Source of the DNA: a virus
Reading direction: 5' to 3' (one strand)
Length of the DNA stretch: 25,085 bases
Virus record (IMG/VR): IMGVR_UViG_3300013010_000063
Location: 1 to 25,085 of that record
Positions 7,660 to 14,720 of this stretch are shown in pieces (position 1 is the first letter of the stretch; every line of letters begins with the position of its first letter). The position numbers and the translations under genes are program-made. The notes beneath the pieces are model-generated. The model saw only the letters and a program-made list of their open reading frames with translations. It ran no database searches and was not told the origin of the DNA.

Positions 7660-8876
7660 TAACTCCACCTCTTAGTTGGACTAGGTGCAAAATTACGTCT
7701 TAGTGGGAAATTAAACTCTATTAAATAGCCAAGAGCATCATTCATATGGTCATACCCACTATCTTTATCAGGTACATGTGTTCCCTCTTTGTATATTTGT
7801 CTTTCTATGCTTTTAATAACATTTTTGCAAGATTTAACAATAAACAGACTATTTTTCCCATTAACATTTTTTAATTTTGCATTAACTGCATTAATTCTAT
7901 CCCTAATTAAAGGTGCTGTATTTTTACATTTTACATCAAATCCTGCATTTTTCAAGATACTTAAATCGGTAAATCCCCCTGCTGATGTTTTTCTTTGTCT
8001 AGCACTAGGGTCTGGGTAGACAACTATTTGTTTATTTTTATATCTATTCCTTATTTCTTCACACATTTCTTGGGTATTTGAGGAATAAATTTGTATCTCA
8101 TCAACGACTATAATTTTCTCATTAATTATAACACAAACTACAGCACTCATAGGGTCTACGTTAAAGTCTAAACCTATGTGTAAAACTGCTGTTTCTTTTT
8201 GGTATTTTTCAATAATATTACTTTCTCTACTAAAATTATAATAAATCATTCCAGAATAATTAACAAATGTGGCTTCATATTCTTGTTGAAATGTTCTTAT
8301 ATCTAAATCTTGTTTTGCTTGTTCAACTTCGTCTTGATCTACATTACCACCCTCAATAGTAGTATATTTAAAACTTGCCCATTCTTTATTAGTTTCACCT
8401 TGCTTAAATAGTTCATATGACCAGTTTCCAAACCCTCTTGGACTTCCACAGAATAAAGCATGACCTTTTGTATCTGATAATGTAGGTCTTAAAACCTCAA
8501 ACCATGCTTCTTTATTAACGTCTGCAAACTCATCAATACATAAGAAATTCAAACCAACACCTCTTAGTGATTGCTCGTTATCACTTCCCCTAAGTGTAAT
8601 AGTTGAATTGTTTTTAAGGGTAATAGTCAAATCACTATGGTTTATGTTCTTAACCCATTTATGATATATCATTTTTTCTTTTAATACATTCCAACATATA
8701 GCTTTAGCTTGTCTATAAGTTGGTGCAACATACCAAACTCTTTGATTAGGTTTACTGGCAAACTTTGCTAATTCATTAATCGCTAGAAATGTTTTACCAA
8801 ATCTTCTACCAGTAATAAGAACCCTAAACCTTGCTTCGTTACTTATTACTTTCTTTTGAGGTTTGGTTAATGCCAT
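7659..8876 (-). CDS. terL: Terminase large subunit (packaging ATPase and nuclease)
   Basis: This 405-aa protein has the complete motif set. The ATPase has Walker A TGRRFGKT (22-29), an APTYRQAK segment (51-58), Walker B FLCIDEFAD (111-119) with catalytic E116, and the coupling motif FCGSPRG (142-148). The RNase-H-like nuclease has acidic residues D237 in GLDFNVDP, D289 in VVYPDPSA, and D376/D380 in DHMNDALGY. It cuts the concatemer and pumps DNA through the portal. It overlaps terS and the portal gene by single-base TAATG junctions, so the packaging genes are tightly coupled. Length is normal to slightly short, and no motif is missing. Confidence 0.96.
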   Translation of the reverse strand: MALTKPQKKVISNEARFRVLITGRRFGKTFLAINELAKFASKPNQRVWYVAPTYRQAKAICWNVLKEKMIYHKWVKNINHSDLTITLKNNSTITLRGSDNEQSLRGVGLNFLCIDEFADVNKEAWFEVLRPTLSDTKGHALFCGSPRGFGNWSYELFKQGETNKEWASFKYTTIEGGNVDQDEVEQAKQDLDIRTFQQEYEATFVNYSGMIYYNFSRESNIIEKYQKETAVLHIGLDFNVDPMSAVVCVIINEKIIVVDEIQIYSSNTQEMCEEIRNRYKNKQIVVYPDPSARQRKTSAGGFTDLSILKNAGFDVKCKNTAPLIRDRINAVNAKLKNVNGKNSLFIVKSCKNVIKSIERQIYKEGTHVPDKDSGYDHMNDALGYLIEFNFPLRRNFAPSPTKRWS

Positions 8877-9181
8877 TAATCTGATGACCAGACTAAAGGT
8901 TCTTCTAATTCATTTTGCTCTATCTTATCTTGTTGACCTAACATATTCTTTCCCAGAAAGATTTGCATTGTAACATTGCCACTTTCAGCAGATGCCCATT
9001 GCAGTTGTCTTAGTCTTATTTTTACGTCAACTTTCCCTTTTCTAAGAAATTCCGAATAACTCTTTTCTAAAAGGTCTGCTGAACAACCAAAAAAGTCTGC
9101 TATTTCTTTATTTGTACACCCATAAGATGCTAACTTAACAACTTCTTTAGTATCGATATTATATTTCTTTGGTCTTGCCAT
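8876..9181 (-). CDS. Terminase small subunit (DNA recognition), putative
   Basis: This 101-aa protein starts MARPKKYNIDTKEVVKLASYGCTNKEIADFFGCSADLLEK: a helix-turn-helix (residues 12-40) of the type that lets small terminase subunits recognise the packaging site. It continues with RLRQLQWASAESGNVTMQIFLGKNMLGQQDK; the A-x-x-GN-x-x-M-x-IFLGKN-x-LGQ-x-D pattern is typical of small terminases of this size. It ends with an acidic tail. TAATG coupling to terL supports the call. The upstream gap holds a nested inverted repeat (9272-9330) that could be its binding site. Confidence 0.86.
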   Translation of the reverse strand: MARPKKYNIDTKEVVKLASYGCTNKEIADFFGCSADLLEKSYSEFLRKGKVDVKIRLRQLQWASAESGNVTMQIFLGKNMLGQQDKIEQNELEEPLVWSSD

Positions 9182-9271
9182 TCCTATTTACCCCATAGTT
9201 AGGTAATTAAGATTTATATAATTATTTCTAAAAAAGCTACATATTTTTATATTTTATACATTTTAGGCTTG

Positions 9272-9330
9272 ATTTAAGAGCCATAGAGCAGGGGTTAACT
9301 TACCCTATGGTATGATTGCACCTCTTAAAT
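9272..9330. repeat. Nested inverted repeat upstream of terminase genes (terminator or packaging-site candidate)
   Basis: Outer arms ATTTAAGAG (9272-9280) and CTCTTAAAT (9322-9330) are a perfect 9-bp inverted repeat. Nested inside, CCATAG (9281-9286) pairs with CTATGG (9305-9310), around a GC-rich core that includes the palindrome GTTAAC (9294-9299) and GGGT/ACCC arms. On the right, 11 bases (9311-9321) bulge out. The outer right arm touches the stop codon of the preceding gene. There is no adjacent T-run, so it is a poor classical terminator. The rest of the gap (9182-9271) is very AT-rich with no gene and no clear promoter. Confidence 0.7.
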
Positions 9331-9626
9331 TAATCTAAACTCCCTACAAACTTCGCATTAGCATAATCGTAATTTCTATTTTTAGCAGTAACTCCAGATG
9401 GTTGCACTTCTAAATCTTTATCTTGATCGAACTTTACACCCAAATAATAATCCATATAACCAATAAACTTATAAGAACCCTCTTTGTCTTTATCTGATAG
9501 TTCTTTGGGTACATCTTCAAATTTACCCTCATCTTCTGTTTTAGGTCGTTTGTTTTTATTTTTAAATTCCCTAAAAAGTTTTTTTAAATCATAATAACTG
9601 TTTTTGACTTCGCTGTTTACATACAT
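9330..9626 (-). CDS. Hypothetical protein, last gene of the early/replication operon
   Basis: This 98-aa hydrophilic protein starts MYVNSEVKNSYYDLKKLF. A Lys/Asp/Glu-rich stretch (KNKNKRPKTEDEGKFEDVP) follows, then SYKFIGYMDYYLGVKFDQ and a C-terminal YDYANAKFVGSL. I use ATG 9626, not the TTG six bases upstream, because a GGAGATT ribosome site lies seven bases before it, resembling the recurrent GGAGATCA site of this genome. It is the last leftward gene before the terminase gap. No family is recognised. Confidence 0.72.
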   Translation of the reverse strand: MYVNSEVKNSYYDLKKLFREFKNKNKRPKTEDEGKFEDVPKELSDKDKEGSYKFIGYMDYYLGVKFDQDKDLEVQPSGVTAKNRNYDYANAKFVGSLD

Positions 9627-9628
9627 TT

Positions 9629-9826
9629 TCAATCTCCAAGATCATATTCTTTAATTAACTCTAGCAATTTTAAACCATCATCAAAACCTTTTTTATAATA
9701 AGCTGATGAATTATTTCTAGGGTCTGGCTTTTGATTTAATATGCCATCATAAATACCATCTTTGTAAAAAGCTAAATATGTTTGTCGTTTCTTTTCTAAT
9801 GGATTTCTAATATCTATTACATTCAT
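9629..9826 (-). CDS. Hypothetical small protein
   Basis: This 65-aa protein starts MNVIDIRNPLEKKRQTYLAF and contains KDGIYDGILNQKPDPRNNSSAYYKKGFDDG, then an acidic LLELIKEYDLGD end. The repeated Y-K-x-G-x-x-D-G pattern (YKDGIYDG, YKKGFDDG) is notable: two related helical units. ATG 9826 was chosen because GGAG lies six bases upstream and the previous gene stops at 9828, which leaves no long overlap. Nothing identifies its function. Confidence 0.72.
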   Translation of the reverse strand: MNVIDIRNPLEKKRQTYLAFYKDGIYDGILNQKPDPRNNSSAYYKKGFDDGLKLLELIKEYDLGD

Positions 9827-9827
9827 A

Positions 9828-10025
9828 TTAATCTCCGTATAAAACACTTTTGACAAGTGGACTCATTTTATGTTCTAATTTTTTTCGCATTTCTTCTAAA
9901 TCACTAATTGCATCATTAAGACAATCTAATTGTGTAACTTCTGGCATTTCTTTAAATGCAGATTGTGGTTTTGCTACTGCTTGTTCTGATGTTTCTTGAT
10001 AGTTTATAGAAATTATTTTAATCAT
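9828..10025 (-). CDS. Hypothetical small protein
   Basis: This 65-aa protein starts MIKIISINYQETSEQAVAKP; residues 30-57 (EVTQLDCLNDAISDLEEMRKKLEHKM) look like an amphipathic helix or short coiled coil. It starts at ATG 10025 in an ATGA overlap with the DUF1376-like replication gene and has a strong GGGGAG site six bases upstream; the TTG two codons earlier is less likely. Coupling suggests it works with the replication protein, as a loader or accessory factor might, but there is no direct evidence. Confidence 0.72.
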   Translation of the reverse strand: MIKIISINYQETSEQAVAKPQSAFKEMPEVTQLDCLNDAISDLEEMRKKLEHKMSPLVKSVLYGD

Positions 10026-10903
10026 ATCCAACTCCCCATATCTAAATAAATTACTGCTTCTTCTCTACTAAATACACCCTCATTAATGGCTCTTTGAACG
10101 TCATAGGGGTGTTGTTTTGCATATTTGTGTACAAAGGCACTACCCTTTTTGTTATCAACTGCTTCTTTAAAAACTTTTAACCTCATAGAATATTGATCTG
10201 TTTTGAGTTCTTCTTTTTTAGTTGGTTTTTCATCTTCATACTTTTTAGCTGATAACCAGAAAGCAGGTTGTTTAGCAAATTGTTTATCCTCAACAGAATT
10301 ATAATATTTATTATACATATCTGCTAGTTCTTCTGGTTTTTCTATCCACTCTTGCTCTAGCTTGACAAAGTTCTTTTCAGCTATGCCCTTACTCACTTTA
10401 TTGGAAACCTTATTCCAGAACTTATGAAAAAAGGGATTATAACTTATTTTAGTGGTTTTAGTAGTGGTAGGGGTAGTGGTAGGGGTAGGAGGGGTTTCAT
10501 CTAGGTTAGCGTTAGGTTTTACTCTAGGTTCTATGCTAGGTTTTTTTGGTCTACCACCTAACTTGCCATTTTCCTTAGATGCTTCCATTCTTCTTGTAAT
10601 AAATAGATACTCTTGTAACTGTCTTTCATTCTGGAAATGTTCACCAACTTGGATAAAAAATTGTTCTAAAATTTTATGACAACTTTCTTTTTCACTTTCT
10701 GTAAAACAACTGGCTATCCTATAGTATTTAGTATTGTCGCATGGTATTCCAGAACATCTTTTGTTCCAGTTATAACAAAGCAATCTAATATATATGCCTA
10801 TTTCCTCATTTGTTAAGGCTTGAGTACCTGCAATGAAATCTTCTGTGAAAAGATACCATGCTTTTAATTTTTCTCTAGGTTTTGAATTTTCGTCTATAAA
10901 CAT
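10022..10903 (-). CDS. DUF1376-like replication-initiation protein (lambda O / DnaT-like role), putative
   Basis: In this 293-aa protein, residues 14-105 match the DUF1376 pattern: AWYLFTEDFIAGTQALTNEE, then GIYIRLLCYNWNKRCSGIPC, then a stretch ending in LEQFF. ASKENGKLGGRPKK (119-132) follows, a linker seen after this domain in phage replication proteins. Next come a Pro/Thr low-complexity spacer (TPPTPTTTPTTTKTT) and a C-terminal helical domain with FHKFWNKV and QPAFWLSAKKYEDE. DUF1376 proteins often stand where lambda O or DnaT-like helicase loaders do. The role is inferred from domain and position in an operon with SSB and an exonuclease. It has the GGAGATCA-type ribosome site. Confidence 0.75.
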   Translation of the reverse strand: MFIDENSKPREKLKAWYLFTEDFIAGTQALTNEEIGIYIRLLCYNWNKRCSGIPCDNTKYYRIASCFTESEKESCHKILEQFFIQVGEHFQNERQLQEYLFITRRMEASKENGKLGGRPKKPSIEPRVKPNANLDETPPTPTTTPTTTKTTKISYNPFFHKFWNKVSNKVSKGIAEKNFVKLEQEWIEKPEELADMYNKYYNSVEDKQFAKQPAFWLSAKKYEDEKPTKKEELKTDQYSMRLKVFKEAVDNKKGSAFVHKYAKQHPYDVQRAINEGVFSREEAVIYLDMGSWI

Positions 10904-10937
10904 TTTTGATCTCCAAATCTATTTAGTTTATTGTAAC

Positions 10938-10968
10938 CCCTCTAGGCAAAAACCTAAAGGGATTTTTT
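10938..10968 (+). terminator. Terminator-like hairpin pointing rightward, between replication gene and exonuclease
   Basis: CCCTCTAGG (10938-10946), a 6-base loop, and CCTAAAGGG (10953-10961) form a 9-bp stem with one C-A mismatch, followed on the plus strand by ATTTTTT. On the minus strand the mismatch becomes a U-G wobble, so the leftward RNA folds better but lacks a U-tract. It lies in the 68-base gap between two leftward genes. Possibly it blocks antisense transcription, or stabilises or processes the leftward mRNA. Confidence 0.5.
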
Positions 10969-10971
10969 GGT

Positions 10972-11763
10972 TTAATATCCCCAGACTTCTTTTCTGGCAT
11001 TTAAAACAGTTTCTTCTTTCCAAATCCAATTATCAGGGTTCGGTATCAAAGAGTTTTTAATGTCATCTGGACTATTAACAGTTTTTAAGTAATTACCCAT
11101 CACTTCAACTATGTGTTCACATATTTTCATAGGCATAACATAATCATCTAATGTCATTGCAATATATTCAGCATCTTTAGTTTTAGTTGGGGTTTTAAGA
11201 TACCATAATATCTGCTTAGCATTAGTTGCCTTTTGATAAATAGCTTGTTGCATAGCATGGGAAATACTTATCTTTTGAGGTAAAAGTTTAGATGTTTTCA
11301 AATCAATAAAAAAATCTTCTTTAGTATTTTTATCTTCAAAATGAAAATCGGTATAACCTATGAATGGAATACCTTTTATATCTAATTCTACCTTTTTTTG
11401 ATAGTTCAATAAAGTCCACCTATAAGCATATTCTTGAAAGGTTTTAGTACCTAATTCTAATAGTGGAACTAGGTTTGCCCTTTCATCATCTATTTTAGGG
11501 TCATTTATTTCTAAACAATTAGCATCATATTCAGCTATCATCTTTTCACTAGCTTCTTCAATAGGTATTCCATTTAGAAACATATTGATACCAGATTCAA
11601 CAACTTGCCCTCTAATAGCAGGTGCAGATGTTGGAAATTGATAGCCAAATATTCGCCTTAATGCCCACCTTTCACGATAAAAAGCAAATTCATTAAGATG
11701 ACTAAATGACAATGGAAGTAAACCTTTCCCATAATTATCAAACTTTTTAAAATGCTCTATCAT
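10972..11763 (-). CDS. PD-(D/E)XK nuclease of the RecB/Cas4 exonuclease type
   Basis: This 263-aa protein has LSFSHLNEFAFYRERWALRR (18-37), the start typical of RecB/Cas4-like nucleases (S-x-S-x-L-x-x-F). RGQVVESG (51-58) stands at the usual His/Glu motif. The catalytic core is D139 in GYTDF and D154-x-K156 in FFIDLKTSK, followed by the QxxxY-like HAMQQAIYQKA (169-179). No Cys cluster is visible, so an Fe-S version is unlikely. In phages such enzymes process ends for recombination-dependent replication. The next gene upstream overlaps it by four bases (ATGA). An annealing partner is not recognised in the window. Confidence 0.83.
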   Translation of the reverse strand: MIEHFKKFDNYGKGLLPLSFSHLNEFAFYRERWALRRIFGYQFPTSAPAIRGQVVESGINMFLNGIPIEEASEKMIAEYDANCLEINDPKIDDERANLVPLLELGTKTFQEYAYRWTLLNYQKKVELDIKGIPFIGYTDFHFEDKNTKEDFFIDLKTSKLLPQKISISHAMQQAIYQKATNAKQILWYLKTPTKTKDAEYIAMTLDDYVMPMKICEHIVEVMGNYLKTVNSPDDIKNSLIPNPDNWIWKEETVLNARKEVWGY

Positions 11764-12005
11764 ATTTTGTCAATCCACTCTTGAAGATGTTTTTTATTTT
11801 CAAGAACTTGTAGTTTTAAATCAAAACATTGATCGTGAACATTGCTAGTCCTGCCAAACTTAATAATATATTCATTTAGAGCAAAAACTAGTTTATCCAT
11901 AACACCTATATCGGCTAAATGTTTAAACATTGCAGTTTCTTTTTCTTTGTCCTGCTCTAATTCTCTTTGGTTTAATTCTTCCTCAAGATTATATTTATCC
12001 GACAT
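11760..12005 (-). CDS. Hypothetical protein, coupled to the PD-(D/E)XK nuclease
   Basis: This 81-aa, Glu/Lys-rich, probably all-helical protein starts MSDKYNLEEELNQRELEQDK and ends VLENKKHLQEWIDKI. It overlaps the nuclease gene by ATGA and the HTH gene by TAATG, so all three are translationally linked. It could be a nuclease accessory subunit, but no motif shows this. Confidence 0.72.
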   Translation of the reverse strand: MSDKYNLEEELNQRELEQDKEKETAMFKHLADIGVMDKLVFALNEYIIKFGRTSNVHDQCFDLKLQVLENKKHLQEWIDKI

Positions 12006-12223
12006 TAATCTTTCTCCTTTAACAATGTACTGCTTAACAAAGTATATTCAGCGAAAGTTTTGCCATTTTCGGTGATGTTATTTGTGATTATATTATAACC
12101 TTGATCTCGTAAATCATAAATTCTGGCACTTAATCTGGTGCATCTAAATTTATGAATACATTCCCAAGAAGTTATTGTGTTACCTTTTTTAAGGTACTCT
12201 AAGATTGCTTGTGTTTGTGACAT
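12005..12223 (-). CDS. Winged-helix DNA-binding protein (HTH_39-like)
   Basis: This 72-aa protein starts MSQTQAILEYLKKGNTITSW, then ECIHKFRCTRLSARIYDLRD and QGYNIITNNI. The pattern T-Q-x-x-I-L-x-x-L-x-x-G-x-x-I-T...F-x-x-x-R-L-S-A-R-I-x-D-L-R-x-x-G-Y-x-I is the small HTH_39-type winged helix common in phage early operons. The C-terminus (NGKTFAEYTLL) fits the wing. It probably binds phage DNA as a local regulator or replication accessory. No repressor-like dimerisation or cleavage domain is present. Confidence 0.8.
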   Translation of the reverse strand: MSQTQAILEYLKKGNTITSWECIHKFRCTRLSARIYDLRDQGYNIITNNITENGKTFAEYTLLSSTLLKEKD

Positions 12224-12234
12224 GATAATCCTTT

Positions 12235-12591
12235 CTATAAATTATGTTTTGCCATTTCCCTTTCATTAACCACCTTAGTTCTTAGGTCATCACGAAAGGC
12301 TTTAAAGGACTCAAATCTAATTTTAGCTTGATTCCTCTTTTTTAAGGTCATTTCGTATCTATCAAAATAATCCTTAAACTTTGTGTCCGAATAAATTAAA
12401 CCATTTAATTCGGTTATATTTTTGTAACCACCTTGCCTGCTGAAGTAAACTGTTAATTCTGCAACAATCATTTTTTCTTCTTTTTTCATTAATTCTACAG
12501 CAGTATCTAAATCAGCAAATGTAATTCCTAGTTCTTCCTGCTGATAAGATAGCTTGTTTGGTTCAAAATCTACTAAATAAATATCACTCAT
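12235..12591 (-). CDS. Hypothetical early protein downstream of SSB
   Basis: This 118-aa protein starts MSDIYLVDFEPNKLSYQQEE and is mostly helical and charged: DLDTAVELMKKEEKMIVAEL, DYFDRYEMTLKKRNQAKIRFESFKAFRDDLRT. The start is coupled to ssb by a TAATG junction. Its length, helicity and position between SSB and a DNA-binding protein fit a recombination or replication accessory role. No annealing-protein (Erf, RecT, Red-beta) motif can be seen. Confidence 0.78.
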   Translation of the reverse strand: MSDIYLVDFEPNKLSYQQEELGITFADLDTAVELMKKEEKMIVAELTVYFSRQGGYKNITELNGLIYSDTKFKDYFDRYEMTLKKRNQAKIRFESFKAFRDDLRTKVVNEREMAKHNL

Positions 12592-12950
12592 TAGAATGGT
12601 ATCTCATCATTTAGGTCTGGATTTGGAATATTATTAGTTTGTGCATTTACTGGTTTTGCACCAAATGAAAAGCTATTAACCTTTAAGCTAAGAATGGTTT
12701 TGTTTACACCATCTTTTTCATATTCTCTTGTGGATAACTCGCCATTTACGAATATTTGCTGACCTTTTAAAAGATACTTAACTGCTCCCTCACCTTGCTT
12801 TCCCCAGATGGCACAATCTACCCATAAAGTCTTTTTATTATCTCCATAACCAACATTAGTTCCTATAGAAAAATTACAAACATTATATCCACTTACTTCT
12901 TTTAATTCGGCATCTTTTGCAAGTCTGCCATCAAAATTACAATTATTCAT
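12591..12950 (-). CDS. ssb: Single-stranded DNA-binding protein
   Basis: This 119-aa protein has the bacterial/phage SSB OB-fold: MNNCNFDGRLAKDAELKEVS (a GRLxxDxEL start), VCNFSIGTNVGYGDNKKTLW and VDCAIWGKQGEGAVKYLLKG (x-x-V-x-x-WGKxGE-x-x-x-x-L-x-KGxQI), then FVNGELSTREYEKDGVNKT. The C-terminal tip DLNDEIPF keeps the acidic D-x-x-IPF end through which SSB recruits host replication and repair enzymes. Phage SSBs lacking that tip are common, so its presence suggests use of host SSB partners. It lies in the early operon with nuclease and replication genes. Confidence 0.95.
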   Translation of the reverse strand: MNNCNFDGRLAKDAELKEVSGYNVCNFSIGTNVGYGDNKKTLWVDCAIWGKQGEGAVKYLLKGQQIFVNGELSTREYEKDGVNKTILSLKVNSFSFGAKPVNAQTNNIPNPDLNDEIPF

Positions 12951-12962
12951 TTTAACTCCCTT

Positions 12963-13151
12963 TTATTCTTCACTTATGCTTATGACTTCTAGTTCATTAT
13001 GCAGGGTTTGATAATTTCGCCTTGTAGCAATATTTTTCCACCTTTTTTCTGCTTCCTCATAATTCTTAGCTTTTATATTAACATTGTAATATTTGGTTTC
13101 TTTACAATGGATAACAAAGTTACTTAATTTAATTTCATTTTTTATTTTCAT
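12963..13151 (-). CDS. Hypothetical small protein
   Basis: This 62-aa, Lys/Asn/Glu-rich protein starts MKIKNEIKLSNFVIHCKETK and contains YYNVNIKAKNYEEAEKRWKNIATRR. The pattern (beta strands, then Y-E-E-A-E-K as a helix) recalls short alpha/beta phage domains that fit sequences such as V-x-A-x-N-x-E-E-A, but the family is unnamed. ATG 13151 has a GGGGTGA site; a GTG lies three codons upstream. The start overlaps the HNH gene by 17 bases. Confidence 0.7.
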   Translation of the reverse strand: MKIKNEIKLSNFVIHCKETKYYNVNIKAKNYEEAEKRWKNIATRRNYQTLHNELEVISISEE

Positions 13152-13437
13152 ATAAATCACCCCACTCTTTATTATAAATTCTTTCTTTTAACTTTTCTAT
13201 CCATTCCTTGTTTATAGACTTATCTTTGTGTGCCAAATCATGGCATGACCTACAAACTGGGAATAAATTATCAATCCTATTTAATCGGTTGTTTTTAACC
13301 CCACCCATGCCTTTTGGTATAAGGTGGTGTATATCTACAGCTTGTTGCCTAAAGCAACCCCAACAGATGGGAATATCGTCTGCATGATACCCCCAAAAGT
13401 CGGCAAATAGTTTTTTATAATTTTTTGAGGTTTTCAT
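13135..13437 (-). CDS. HNH endonuclease domain protein
   Basis: This 100-aa protein shows the HNH core: CWGCFRQQ (C25-x2-C28), VDIHHLIPKGMGG (34-46, H37/H38), RIDNLFPVC (54-62, N57) and CRSCHDLAH (62-70), so both zinc Cys pairs and the catalytic His-Asn-His set are intact. HNH proteins near terminases help packaging, but this one is in the early operon between SSB-side genes, more like a free-standing homing-type or host-DNA-cutting nuclease. ATG 13437 is preferred over the GTG at 13446; neither has a strong ribosome site, and it overlaps the upstream gene by 23 bases. Confidence 0.87.
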   Translation of the reverse strand: MKTSKNYKKLFADFWGYHADDIPICWGCFRQQAVDIHHLIPKGMGGVKNNRLNRIDNLFPVCRSCHDLAHKDKSINKEWIEKLKERIYNKEWGDLYENKK

Positions 13438-13861
13438 TAAAAGCACTTACTGCATTTTTGGTTAATTTTTCAATATCCTCAACACTAAAATGCCCAGAAC
13501 CCATTGACCTACCAACAATACCAGTTACAAAAATATCTAATCTTTGTGTATCGCCTTTATTGAACCCATTTGCAGGTGGTGTAAAGTTTGAATTGTTTAC
13601 AACATTACCTAAAGTTTGAGGTGCATTATTTTGTTGAACATTATTATCAGCAATTTGAACATCTTTTACGTTAGTATATTGATTGCCATTTGCTGACGTT
13701 TTAACATTCATTATAGTGTAGTTGATAGCATCACCAGACTTTGGCATAGGGTTCATAACTACACCCCTATAGTACAATCTAGTTCCATCAATTAGATTTA
13801 TTGAATAGTTGGGAACACCATCTTTAGTATTATCATAAATTTTATCTATTATATTAGCCAT
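13415..13861 (-). CDS. Hypothetical early protein, possibly OB-like with helical tail
   Basis: In this 148-aa protein, residues 16-72 (VPNYSINLIDGTRLYYRGVV, then MNPMPKSGDAINYTIMNVKT) read as alternating beta strands around a turn, like a small OB fold. An Asn/Gln/Pro-rich linker (73-103) follows, then a helical end (RLDIFVTGIVGRSMGSGHFS, then VEDIEKLTKNAVSAFNENLK). The architecture - nucleic-acid-binding-like core, floppy linker, short helical tail - would suit a replication or recombination accessory protein. The IFVTGIVGRSMGSG motif recurs in my memory of phage hypotheticals near SSB, but no function is established. Confidence 0.75.
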   Translation of the reverse strand: MANIIDKIYDNTKDGVPNYSINLIDGTRLYYRGVVMNPMPKSGDAINYTIMNVKTSANGNQYTNVKDVQIADNNVQQNNAPQTLGNVVNNSNFTPPANGFNKGDTQRLDIFVTGIVGRSMGSGHFSVEDIEKLTKNAVSAFNENLKKL

Positions 13862-13872
13862 TTTATCCTCTA

Positions 13873-14178
13873 TTATTTATTTATTACATTATAGCCACGA
13901 CCCTCAAGACATCTATTAACAAAGTCTGTGCGAGTATTTAACTTTGGACTTAACCATAAAACTTTCCATCTAAGGTTATTATAAATGGTTTTACCTATAT
14001 CCCAACCTGCATTGGTTTGATCTTCAACTAGGCTTTTACAAGTAAAATAGTCATCATGGAATCTGTTCATATCGCCTTTGATATTTGCAGATGATTTTCC
14101 CCTGCTATCTACTATTGGCATTGTAGAACACCCCCCTATAGATACTAGAACGAAAATTATTGAAATTGTTTTATACAT
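13873..14178 (-). CDS. Small lipoprotein of unknown function
   Basis: This 101-aa protein starts MYKTISIIFVLVSIGGCSTM: a lysine, a hydrophobic core and a lipobox-like I-G-G-C17, followed by Ser-Thr, so it is probably lipid-modified at C17. The mature part has TCKSLVEDQTNAGWDIGKTI, WLSPKLNTRTDFVNRCLEGRGYNVINK, with two more cysteines. It is not an Rz1-type spanin, since it is not nested in an Rz gene. Early-operon phage lipoproteins often alter the host envelope or block superinfection; that is inference. The frame can open at 14196, but ATG 14178 has the recurrent GGAGATCA site. Confidence 0.75.
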   Translation of the reverse strand: MYKTISIIFVLVSIGGCSTMPIVDSRGKSSANIKGDMNRFHDDYFTCKSLVEDQTNAGWDIGKTIYNNLRWKVLWLSPKLNTRTDFVNRCLEGRGYNVINK

Positions 14179-14197
14179 TTTTGATCTCCAAATCATT

Positions 14198-14227
14198 TAT
14201 AAACCTACATTATTTTATTGGTTTATA
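14198..14227. repeat. 8-bp inverted repeat between protease and lipoprotein genes
   Basis: TATAAACC (14198-14205) and GGTTTATA (14220-14227) are perfect inverted arms around 14 bases. The element lies between the stop of the protease gene and the GGAGATCA ribosome site of the lipoprotein gene. No T-run follows on the leftward strand. Possibly an mRNA stem or protein-binding site. Confidence 0.45.
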
Positions 14228-14231
14228 CAAC

Positions 14232-14711
14232 TTATTTAGTGTAATAACCATTAACAGTTCTTATAGCTTTTTTAACTTCTCTTTGTTCCCAATAAGAATA
14301 TCTGGTATCTCCAATATCGTTAACTACACCTTTTTGCATAGTCATAATGTGTCTGGGTATACAAACTATAATATTATCTAAATGTGTAAGTTGATCTAAT
14401 TTAGTTCTTTCTTTAGAACCAAACTTTACTAAAGAAATATATTTCCACCCATTATCTAATAAATATTTGTGATAAATTTCTTTATAAATTCCATTTCTAG
14501 GTGATAAACCATTAGACCTGCTTTTCATTTGTCTAGCTATTTTAGTTTTTTTAGTTTCACTATATAGCTTATTGCGAATAAAAAACTGGTCATAAATAGT
14601 CATATAATCTTCACCAGTAGCTATAGCGATTGCTCTAGTAACACAATCACCAGTTTCACCTTTAAAATATTTTGACCTACCACCATCATTAAATTTATAT
14701 TTTAGTTCCAT
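14232..14711 (-). CDS. Papain-like cysteine protease (putative)
   Basis: In this 159-aa protein, residues 16-40 read FKGETGDCVTRAIAIATGED-YMTIY, the Cys box of phage papain-like peptidases (G-D-C-V-x-R-A; C23 the nucleophile). The second half has LDNIIVCIPRHIMTMQKGVV-NDIGDTR, with H121 as the catalytic His and N131/D132 or D135 as the third residue, matching the H-x-M/A-x-x-x-x-G-x-x-x-D-x-x-D-T pattern. The order Cys...His...Asp/Asn is right for clan CA. Its target is unknown; placement in the early operon suggests a host protein or an early takeover role rather than capsid maturation. It has a GGAGATCAG ribosome site. Confidence 0.72.
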   Translation of the reverse strand: MELKYKFNDGGRSKYFKGETGDCVTRAIAIATGEDYMTIYDQFFIRNKLYSETKKTKIARQMKSRSNGLSPRNGIYKEIYHKYLLDNGWKYISLVKFGSKERTKLDQLTHLDNIIVCIPRHIMTMQKGVVNDIGDTRYSYWEQREVKKAIRTVNGYYTK

Positions 14712-14720
14712 TCTGATCTC

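Noticed and set aside
9182-9271. Promoter for the terminase operon in the AT-rich gap
   Set aside because: Several TATAAA-like hexamers occur, but none has a -35 match at 16-18 bases; base composition alone explains them.
10452-10500. Tandem GTAGGGGTAGTGG repeats as CRISPR or regulatory repeats
   Set aside because: They encode the Pro/Thr linker of the replication protein; low-complexity coding explains them.
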